NCBI GenBank assembly: GCA_025526935.1
Contig: JAHLKD010000075.1
Coordinates: 236,413 to 300,412, forward strand
Length of the DNA: 64,000 bases
Reading direction: 5' to 3'
Source: Cladochytrium replicatum
Lineage: Eukaryota; Chytridiomycota; Chytridiomycetes; Cladochytriales; Cladochytriaceae
Part shown: positions 44,220 through 53,200 of the stretch, in pieces
How the letters are laid out: each line of letters opens with the position of its first letter
How positions within the stretch are numbered: position 1 is the first letter of the stretch
The notes under the pieces: model-generated
Seen by the model: only the letters and a program-made list of their open reading frames with translations
Told to the model about the DNA's origin: nothing
Database searches by the model: none
Program-made: the position numbers and the translations under genes

Positions 44220-46950
44220 ATACGTGCCTGAAGGTACTTCAGCCTGAACTCAAAGTAGGAATTTGCGCTAACAGCAACAAACCAACACGCGAAGTGGTAT
44301 GGGCTAGCGAAAACAGACGTCTCAGTGCATGATAACAAAAACGCTCGAGTACCTGAAGCTGAGCAGTGGAAGGCCGAGTAAGTGCTAGACCAAACTCAAG
44401 TGAAGGTCTAATAAAAGACAAAAACAACAACCTGGCAACACGAGGAGCAGACCCACCAAAGTACGAGACATAAGGTGCAAAAAGATGCAATGAGGCACGA
44501 GCTTTCTCTAAGCAATGATCAATAGTTGCAGCAAGATCAAACCCTGCAATAGTAAAATAGTGACCAAGGTATCTAAATGAAACCTCGACAGGGAGGGCAG
44601 AGCCATGAAGCTTCAAGGGGGTGGGTAACCGTTGAGAAGATAACACAGCACACTTTGAAGGTGAAAACACAAAATGAGAAGCTACAAGCAAAATCTTCAC
44701 AAATTTTCAATGCACGTTGGGCTTGCTCAGGGGTGGCAGAAAACAAAGCTATGTCATCAGCAAAAAACAACGAATTGAAAACAGGAGTGTTATAAGAAAA
44801 CCTAGCAAGATGAGAGGATTCACGACGAAGGAGCTGTGCTAAAGGATTGATGAAAACTGAGTACAAGAACGGAGACAAAACAGAACCTTGAAAAAGACCT
44901 CGTGGAAGCGAAAACAAATCAGAAGAACGATTCTCTATAACAACCTGAGAAGAACAACGATCAAACATACTCATCAAAACAGAGATCAAACGGTTTGGAA
45001 TTCTGGGAAATTGACGAAGACGTTCCCACAAAAGAGGCCTATGCACAGTATCATACGCTGCTTTAATATCTAAGAAAGTAACACAATAAGGCAGAGCAGT
45101 GCGGGAAGCCTGTCGAAGGGTAGCATCTAATGCAAAAACACACTCAACACCTGAACGATTGGCCTGGAAACCAGCTTGGGCGGGATCAAGTTTACCAACA
45201 TGAGCTGCAAGCATAGGAAGAAGGGTACGCTCAAAGATTTTTCTATCAACATTGGTTAAAGTAATGGGGCGGTACTGACTAATATCACCAATGGAGCCCT
45301 TATTCTTCCAAACAGGTAACAACAAGCCAGCATTCCAGGCAGAGGGCGACAAACCTGAACGGAAAATAGCGTTTGAAAGTTGAACAAAAAGGATAGCAAC
45401 ATCAGAAGCTAACGGCTTAAATAACTCAGCTGGAATATGGTTTGGGCCAGGAGCAGAGTTGTTTGGGGAAGAACGAATAGCACAAACAAAGTCACTAACA
45501 CTAACTGACACAGAATCATTCAGCGCATGTAGACGAACGTGTTCTGCACTGGCAGAGGATTGTGCAAACTGAGTCTGATAAACGGAGGCAAAGTGATTGC
45601 GATAATGAGATAAAGAGGCAGGATCAGACAATAAACCACTTGCAGCTGAGCACCGTTGATGACACCTACGCGCGGTGGAAAGAACTTTGCTAACCTCAGT
45701 TAAAGAACTAGGAGAAGAACTAAACATATTGTCGCCAGAAGCCTCTCGAGCTCGCTGAGAAAGAGACCAAGTACGAAAAGCTTTGACACGCTCACGCGAT
45801 AGCCAGTCACGCTCCAAGCGGCAATACTCAACTAAACCAGGATCAGGATCATCACAGGAAGAAACAGCTAAATAGTGCTTATGAGCAAGTAAGTAGCTCC
45901 GTCGCAAGGCCACTAAATGCGGTGGCAACAATGGCAGGGCAGGGCGACGGCGAACTAAACTGGGGGGTCCAATGACACAAGCAGCACACGAAGTAACAAA
46001 GGACAAAATAATATCCAATGCAGAGTCAATAAATCCCTGTGCAACATCCACAGACATTTGGGCAAAGGCGGGAGCTTCTAAATTGGACTGAGCGCAGCAT
46101 TGACATCAGCAAGGGTGGGATCAAAAAACAAATGTCCCACATCCTCCATTGCTTGAAAGACAGCAGGTTCACGCAACAGATGAGCAGCCCAGCGCTTGTG
46201 GGGGGGTGCAGCAGAGGGAGCGCTGGCATTGGGAGGAGCAAAAGAAAAAACAGCTGTAACCGGAAAATGGTCAGAAGCCCAAGGCATAAACTCGCCTGTC
46301 GGCTAGACGACTATGAACTATGTAAGAAATAGGATCACATTGAAGCAGAGGATTGACAAACAACAAATCGATAATGGAGTCACCATTGCGAGAAGAAAAT
46401 GTGGGGTTATGACAGGAAGGGTGCTTAACTAGAGAGAAACTAGCGGCAGAAATAATTGCTCAAACAACCTACCCCTATGATTTGAAGAATGATCACCAGT
46501 AGCTAAAAAACGGGCATTGAAATCGCCCAACAAAAGAACAGGGCACGGAGACGACGGGACATGTTGAGGAAGTGAAGCAATAAACTCTTCAAGGAAGGGG
46601 TCCTGAGCAATACCACACGGAGGCAAATAATACCCTCCAACCAAAAGCCCACGAAATGTAAACCATAGAGAGGTGCCACCATAACTAGAAACGAGACGGA
46701 AATCAGAAGCTCTACAAAGACTGCGATTGATCAAGACTCCCACACCAGCCCGTCGTGTACCCGATGACCCAGGAGAAAAACGAGTGTCAAAAATCAAATC
46801 TGGAGAAGGCAGCGGGTCTAAAGGAAAAAGGTGTGTTTCAGTCAGGAGCAGAAAAACAATGTGATTTGCGCGCATAAAACGAAACAGTGAATCAAGAACT
46901 CCAAAGCTCAAATTGCGACAATTGAAGGTACCAACTCGAACACTAATCAT
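44220..46950 (-). pseudogene. LINE-I ORF2: endonuclease and reverse transcriptase, frameshifted
   Basis: ORF2 begins at ATG 46950 (MISVRVGTFNCRN), overlapping the end of ORF1. The endonuclease shows LLTETHLF, GVGVLINRSL, YYLPPCG and LLLGDFNAR. The frame breaks at about 46430 and resumes in others, with the SDH block (WASDHFPVTAVF, about 46280). From 46057 to about 44690 there is a long frame with RT motifs: SQYRPITLTN, VTFLDIKAAYDTVHRPLLW (first Asp), LPRGLFQGSVLSPFLYS, and SLFFADDIALF (catalytic FADD). A further shift at about 44690 leads to RYLGHYF and FIRPSLEFGL. At least three frameshifts prevent translation. The RT class is that of EEP-endonuclease LINEs; no RNase H is seen. Confidence 0.88.
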
Positions 46951-48346
46951 TGACGAAGATGGGTTGAGCGAGGCTGACGCGCAATCCCGCGGGCACTGTC
47001 CAGCACAGTTCCTGAGCATCCATGGGGAGCTGACCACGGACATACAGGAAAATAGCAGGATCAGTAACTGAACTGAGGATATGTGCATATCTCTTGTGGA
47101 CAACTTCCCTGACCGCAGCCTCCCGCTGCTCCAAAGGCAGAGTAGAGGCTCGGCGAAGAAAGTCAGGGTTTGATTCGTCAGTGGAAGCTTCCTGGGTGGA
47201 GAAGTGCGCACGGAGAGCAATTGCGGTTGAGCGAATACAGATAAAGGAAGCAATGTTGCGACCAACGAAACTGATGTGGCGGATACCACGCACCACCTCA
47301 TCGCCCAAGAGGGCCCTCAGCATGGTCCGCACAAAGCCGAGCCGCTGTCTCATGATGTCCTTGATGTACACAGTGGTCAGATCATCCACACGGGCCTGAA
47401 GATCAGCAGGTGGGGAGACCAGTAGCGGAGAGGTCGGAGGATAGAATACGACAGGCCGAGGGCCATGAAGGCTGACATTCGAAGTGGGGTCACGACCAGC
47501 AAGGGCAGTCCTGACAGCTTCTGTACGAGATTCAGCACTCAGTGTGGGGAGACTCTCAAGCACACGGGCACAGGCATTGGCAGCAGCAGCGGCATAAGTG
47601 CGTGGACCACCACGATGTCCACGTGGGGCAGGTCGACTAGACGGGGGGCGAGGGCCAGGAGCACCAGAGTTCCCAAGATCGTCCTGAATTGAAGGATTAC
47701 CATGCAGTTGTCTAGGGGGAAGGCACACAGGCGCAGCCACATCATCATGGCGGGAGACAGGGGCACCCCGAGGTGAAGGCGAAGGCAGCGGCCTCCCAAA
47801 GCGACCCACCAGATCCTCGGCCATATCACGACAAACACTAAAAAATTCAGCAGGAGTGTCCCTCGGCAAGTGTGCAAGCATAGGATCCAGCATCGCCAAC
47901 GGATCAAAGGTTGCACAAACAGATCGCATCTGAGTGAGAACGACACGGAGATCGGCCAGAGATGCAACACTCGAGGGAGCAGCCACAGCAGCAAGAACCC
48001 GGACACCCGGCAGATGTGATCGGGAACGAGAACGGGAGCGACCACGGGGCAATTCATGTTCAGCAGGTCTTTTGGCCTGTCGGTCACGTGATCGGAAGTC
48101 ACGTGATTCGGCATTTTCATCCTCCCCCATATTCACATCATCGGCCCAGTGAATTGGAGAGGCAGGAGCGGAGAATGGAAGCTGTGGAGCGGAATTTTCA
48201 ACAGAGGAGGCACGGGGGTGCGAACGGGCCTCAAAAATCACGGTGCCACCAGAAAGTCCATCAGGGGGCACAGCGGGGGGTGCGGCGGGCGGCGCGGCAT
48301 GCGGCGCATCAGGCGGCTGCGCATGCGGAGCGCTGGGAGGCGGCAT
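46943..48346 (-). CDS. LINE-I ORF1 protein, 467 aa, intact
   Basis: ORF1 proteins bind the element RNA and form the retrotransposition particle (family knowledge). The ATG at 48346 lies just 8 bases inside the (CT)n leader. Residues 1-40 are Pro/Ala-rich. Next come an acidic-basic stretch (ENAESRDFRSRDRQAKRP) and an Arg/Ser-rich stretch. A helical segment follows (LADLRVVLTQMRSVCATFD), then a second Pro/Arg-rich linker. The folded C-terminal domain contains VRGIRHISFVGRNIASFI and HKRYAHILSSVTDPAIF and may be RRM-like. The stop codon overlaps the ORF2 start. The only undamaged gene of the element. Confidence 0.8.
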   Translation of the reverse strand: MPPPSAPHAQPPDAPHAAPPAAPPAVPPDGLSGGTVIFEARSHPRASSVENSAPQLPFSAPASPIHWADDVNMGEDENAESRDFRSRDRQAKRPAEHELPRGRSRSRSRSHLPGVRVLAAVAAPSSVASLADLRVVLTQMRSVCATFDPLAMLDPMLAHLPRDTPAEFFSVCRDMAEDLVGRFGRPLPSPSPRGAPVSRHDDVAAPVCLPPRQLHGNPSIQDDLGNSGAPGPRPPSSRPAPRGHRGGPRTYAAAAANACARVLESLPTLSAESRTEAVRTALAGRDPTSNVSLHGPRPVVFYPPTSPLLVSPPADLQARVDDLTTVYIKDIMRQRLGFVRTMLRALLGDEVVRGIRHISFVGRNIASFICIRSTAIALRAHFSTQEASTDESNPDFLRRASTLPLEQREAAVREVVHKRYAHILSSVTDPAIFLYVRGQLPMDAQELCWTVPAGLRVSLAQPIFVND

Positions 48347-48351
48347 TGATT

Positions 48352-48354
<3 letters not shown>

Positions 48355-48399
<45 letters not shown>
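48355..48399. repeat. (GA/CT)n microsatellite at LINE-I 5' end
   Basis: About 22 uninterrupted GA dinucleotides on the plus strand, (CT)n on the LINE sense strand, immediately before ORF1. Confidence 0.9.
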
Positions 48400-48402
<3 letters not shown>

Positions 48403-48706
48403 TTTTTTTTTTTTTTTTTTTTGAATGTTATAACATGTATTGACAATGCTTAATCAGTACATGTCACCCACGTGTACTTCAACCAAGATTTGGAATCTTC
48501 AGTACTTGGGGAGCCGTGCGAGCCGTAGGAAAGAGGAGCGAAGGCAATGGCGAATCGAAGGAGGTGTGGCGCGGTACTTGCATGTGACACGATATTGCGA
48601 GAGATATATTTCGTAGGAAATTCGAATCCAGTCCCCTATAGGATTCGAACCGCGGAGTTTAGCTTCGAAAAGTCGCATTCGTACCGACTGAGCCACTATG
48701 AGGTCC
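48403..48706 (-). mobile_element. tRNA-derived SINE, copy 2
   Basis: Minus-strand copy of the SINE at 11536. It has a better preserved tRNA-like head (TGGCTCAGTCGGTACGAATG, B box GGTTCGAATCC), the same body, and a 3' end ATAACATTC followed by 20 A. It lies exactly between the poly(A) of a LINE-II tail and the (CT)n of LINE-I. Confidence 0.82.
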
Positions 48707-48840
48707 TTTTTTTTTTTTTTTTTTTTTTTTTTGAACAATATTATTTATTTATTTGCACATACAATGCATAACAATAAACAACACCCAAAGTGCCTTACAA
48801 GATGGTCGTGGACCAGCACATAGGGAAGCGCGCAAGTCGG
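48707..48840 (-). mobile_element. LINE-II 3' end, poly(A) tail
   Basis: In the minus orientation it contains GCGCGCTTCCCTATGTGCTG, GGTCCACGACCATCTTG and AAATAATATTGTTC, then 26 A ending at 48707. The body upstream (about 48840-49270) may be more LINE sequence (a 74-codon minus frame at 48980-49204), but I cannot align it. Confidence 0.7.
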
Positions 48841-49278
48841 AGGGCAAAGCGAAATAGAAATCAGAGATCTTAAAAACTCATTCCTGTGACTACCCGTCAG
48901 GCTCTGCTCAGGTGTCAAATACAGGTGAGGGATAAAGAAAAGAAAGAACACTCAACATTGTGAAGAATATAACAGCAAATCACTGGGTCAAACGAAGGTC
49001 AGAAGCTGAGGTCATCGAAGGGGCATATAATCGAGCGAGATGCAACAGCGTAGAAAGATGAGACGGATCAACAAGATTGCGGTAGAACAATGCAACAGCT
49101 GGCTCAGACGTAGTAGCAATCGCCTTGGCACTTCGATGGAGCAGAGAGTCATAGCGTTGCAGAGAGTCGGAACTGTCAGAATACGAAGGAGGGGACACAT
49201 CCAAATCAGTGATTTCTCGACCAGGTATGTGTTTGCGGATCAGATCAGCAGCATAAGAACGACAAAGAAATTTAGTGT

Positions 49279-49360
49279 GTCACTTTGGCCGAGTGGTTAA
49301 GGCGGCGCCCTGCTAAGGCGTTGGGTTCTGCCCGCGCAGGTTCGAATCCTGCAGGTGACG
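49279..49360 (+). tRNA. tRNA-Ser (anticodon GCT)
   Basis: Type II tRNA: acceptor GTCACTT with AGGTGAC, D arm GGCCGAGTGGTTAAGGC, anticodon loop CTGCTAA giving GCT, a long variable arm (TTGGGTTCTGCCCG) and T loop TTCGAAT. 82 nt with the discriminator, no intron. Its last nine bases are also the start of the duplication that follows. Confidence 0.93.
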
Positions 49361-49671
49361 AGTTGATTAAGTATTCGTCTTAATCTGAACTTCGAAATTG
49401 TAGACTATTTTAGTTACTACATCTTCAAGCGTGACTTTAAACATTGTACACTATTTCAGTTAGCTTATCTTCAAGGATGAGCTTTTGCCGAGGTTAGCAA
49501 AGTTCTTTCCACAGGTGACGAGTTGATTAAGCATTCGGCTTAATCTGAACTTCGAAATTGTAGACTATTTTAGTTACTACATCTTCAAGCGTGACTTTAA
49601 ACATCGTACACTATTTCAGTTAGCTTATCTTCAAGGATGAGCTTTTGCCGAGGTTAGCAAAGTTCTTTCCA
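49352..49671 (+). repeat. 160-bp tandem duplication including the tRNA-Ser 3' end
   Basis: Units 49352-49511 and 49512-49671 both begin CAGGTGACGAGTTGATTAAG and end GGTTAGCAAAGTTCTTTCCAC, with only a few differences. The first nine bases are the tRNA 3' end. The last about 20 bases are LINE ORF2 sequence, continuing uninterrupted to the right only after unit 2. Confidence 0.85.
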
Positions 49672-50140
49672 CCGCGCGTGGGTGTCGTCAACGGTGTTCA
49701 GCTGCAAGTGGTTTATTGTCTGATCCTGCCTCTTTATCTCATTATCGCAATCACTTTGCTTCCGTTTACCAGACTCAGTTTGCACAATCCTCCGCCACTG
49801 CAGAACACGTTCGTCTACATGCGCTGAATGATTCTGTGTCAGTTAGTGTTAGTGACTTTGTTTGTGCTATTCGTTCTTCCCCAAACAACTCTGCTCCTGG
49901 CCCAAACCATATTCCAGCTGAGTTGTTTAAGCTGTTAGCTTCTGATGTTGCTGTTCTTTTGTTCAACTTTCAAATGCTATTTTCCGTTCAGGTTTGTCGC
50001 CCTATGTCTGGAATGTTGGCTTGTTGTTAGAAGTTTCTCCTCCAGACTCCCTCTTTAGCCCTGCACTTGTGGATCTTTAACGTTTTATTTTTGGTACCTT
50101 TGCTTTTGGACTATTTTTTAGAATTTGTCTAAGTTTTTTA
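49672..50140 (+). mobile_element. Chimeric LINE fragment
   Basis: 49660-50030 is nearly identical to the LINE-I ORF2 region between endonuclease and RT (SDPASLSHYRNHFASVYQTQ, FVCAIRSSPNNSAPGPNHIP), in plus orientation. After GMLACC the sequence switches to the last codons and 3' UTR of LINE-II (AGAAGTTTCTCCTCCAGACT). The RT core is missing. Confidence 0.75.
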
Positions 50141-50221
50141 GTGTCTCCACTGCTGCGCACATGGTTTCCACAATTCCACAATTTCACCCTTGAATTCGAA
50201 ATTGGGGTGTCTGTGAATCTG

Positions 50222-53200
50222 ATGGACCACTTTCTGCGAATGTTCCAACCTCCCGCACCGACGTCAAATGCTGACCATCCCGCCAGAACTTCGTCTATTC
50301 ATCAGCCCAGCCCAAACGTCTCGTTCTCGGCGTCTGGACCCGGCATTCCTCGTCGAAGCGAACAACTGTCCTATTCAATCTGCCATTGTCATGAATGTAC
50401 TGCAGCAAACCGCGAAAGGGAGTCTCGCTGGCTCGAGCTGGAATCACGACGCCTGGAGATCGAGTCTCGCCGATTGGACCTTGAACATGAGATCGCGCTC
50501 AAGCGACTGGAGTTGGACAGGGAAGCTGCGATGGCCAAGATCACGACAGACGCGCAGATTTCCGCTGCCTTGACGACTTATGCGGACGCGATGTCGAGGA
50601 TTGCAAACTCCAATGATCGCCAGATCGAGATTGGCACGAAGTTTGTCACGTTGCCGGTTGCTGCACCTGTAACGGTCTCGGCTCCAGCTTCTCGTGCTCC
50701 CCAGTTGCTTGGCGGAGATGCAAAATCTTCTTTGCCTCATTCAGAGTCGAAGAATACTGCCGCGCCCGTTGTAAATAATGTAAATTCATCAGTTTCTTTC
50801 CCAGTCACTTTCTATTCTTACTGCTGGTTGAACAGCAGGTTGGCTTGCTGATTAACTGATCACCACTTTCTCTAATATCTCAAACTATGTTGTTTATACA
50901 GGGATCAAATGTTGAAAGAATATTCCGCAGGAAAGCGTGACGAAAAGGATCTTGATCGTGCCGGAGCGTAAGTGCGATGTTAATGAAGGCTGAAGGCTCG
51001 CTGATCACGAAACTACTAGGCTGGATCCACGAGCTGCGTACCGGTGGCTGAGAGATGCAGGGTTTCCTGCCTGGCTCGACGTTGCTGAGCTAGGTGACGG
51101 TGAGCCCCTATTTGGACAGCTCGTCGAAGCTCTCAAACAAGGTAGCAGGGATTAAAAAAAGTTCTAAATGTATGAACAAGGGCTCACATCCCATCAGCTG
51201 CGGTGGTCGTCGCTTTTGTTAGCGACGAGTACTCACGGAGCGCAAACTGTAGGAAGGAGTGGTACTTTGCCAAAACCGAACTTGGGCTCCCTGTGATACC
51301 CGTCATTGGTACATATATCAAAAAGTCATGAGGGGGATAGAAGGCTGACCAGTGCGGTTAAAGTTGGTTCCCACCCAACTCCGGGAAAGAAGCCGGAATG
51401 GCGATTATCTGAAATCGGGTTTGATATGGGTAACCTTCTGTAAGTGAAAGGAGCTTTTCAAAATTCGGAGTTTTCGTTATCTATTTATTTTCATCGTTCA
51501 GATACATCGACGCACGTAACGCCAATGACGTGGAAACGATCAAGGGCCAAATCCTCCGTGCGGTGTCGAAATACACGAGCCAGATAACCGATGCTTTGAC
51601 CATTGAAAGCAAGTCAGAGTCGAGTACACTCTTAGATGCCATCCGGAAAAACACCCCGGATGACTGTAAAAAATGGCTTGAGAAACTTTCCACTGGTGCA
51701 GCCCAGATAGCTGCTCTCACCGAAAAGGATCCTTACGATCATAGCACACCAATTCACGTAGCTGCCGCTTTGGGCTACAACCTGGTCATTTCCGCCATCC
51801 TCTCTGTACTCAACAATGGAAACCAATCCTTGAGTTATCTTCTCGAAACGAAGGATGCTTCTGGTGCCACGCCGGTGTTTCTCGCTGCCTCTAACGGCCA
51901 TACCGGTGCTGTTAAAACGCTGCTCAAATTTGGCGCGAACGCTTCGGCTGAAAACCGTGACCTCCGAACCCCCCTTCATGCCGCCTCAGGGTACGGACAC
52001 ACCGATATTGTCCGCGAACTACTCCTTTCTGGTGCAGTTGTTGATGCAAAGGATGAAGACGGTGTGAGTCCAGTGTTTTTCTGTGCGCGGACTCCGCCGT
52101 CTTGCTTGGACTGTGCGCATTTGCTGGTTGGACCAGTCGGGAAGGCGAACCCTGATCTTCGCGACTGGTGGGGCCGTACGCCTGTCGCTGCAGCTGTTCG
52201 CACTCGTCGTAATGACGTGTTGCTGGTGTTGCTAGAGGCAAATGCGAATCCTTCGATACTGGACGTGAAAGGGTACTCACCTCTTGCTGTTGCAGCAGAA
52301 GTTGGAAATGCTGACGCGATACGATTGCTGATCAAATACGGTGCGAGGCCTGATGAAGGTGGAAAGGGGGCAAACGCGCCGGTCCATGTTGCGGTGCGGT
52401 CGGAACAACTTGAGGCTCTCCAGGCCTTGCTGGACGGCGGTGCGGGAACTGAAGTCGAGGATAGCGGCTACTGCACGCCCATCATTGTGGCTGCGAGAGA
52501 GGGATTCACTAAAGTGGTCCAGCTGTTGATCAACAAGGGAGCTAACGTCAATCACTATCCCAACGGCGATGGGTTTAATGGAACCGCGATCTATTATGCT
52601 GCGTATCACAACCACATTGAAGTAGCAAGGCTGATTTTGAGCCAGTCTGGAGTTGATCTGGAGCTTGCTTACTCCGATGGACAAACGCCTTTGATTGTCG
52701 CTGCTGAGCGGGGTCATGCGGGGATGGTGGAACTATTGCTGGCTGCTGGTGCAAATCCAAATGCTACAACGAAAGACGGCGAGGATTTCCTGTATTTTGC
52801 AGCGTTCGGTGGACTTAATCAAGTCGTGTTGCGCGCAATAGAACAGGAGCCCCAGCTTCTGAATCGCAAAGATACTGGCAATACCCTTCTTCATTCGGCA
52901 GTGTCAGGTTATCATTTGGGGCTTGTTCAAGCCCTCGTCGCAAAAGGGGCGGACGTCAATGCTCGGAACAACGAAGCAAAAACATCACTACATTTGATTG
53001 CTGACGTTTGGAGAGGCAGCCGAATGGACAAGACCGACGGGATTAAGGAAGATGGAATTGAGATCTGCAAAGCTCTGCTTTATGCTGGAGCGGAAGTTGA
53101 TGTAGCTAGTGAAAGCGGTTTCAGAGCTATACAATACGCTGCGCTGATGGGAAAACAGGACATAGTGGGGGTACTTCTTGATGCCGGAGCTGATCCACGA

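Larger units (their letters stand above)
36937..48399 (-). mobile_element. LINE-I non-LTR retrotransposon, split by a hAT insertion
   Basis: Reading the minus strand: (CT)n leader (48399-48355), ORF1, ORF2 and 3' UTR with ACATCT-rich repeats, ending GAAGTTC and 8 A at 36937. Removing the hAT insert and one copy of its target duplication leaves about 5.0 kb. ORF1 is intact. ORF2 carries an endonuclease and reverse transcriptase but has several frameshifts. Joining the sequence across the insertion restores continuous homology with the LINE-II ORF2 (YLQARMFA | RW region). Confidence 0.88.

Noticed and set aside
48355-48399. Idea that LINE-I targets (CT)n microsatellites
   Set aside because: The 3' flank at 36930 has no CT repeat, so a 5' leader is the simpler explanation.
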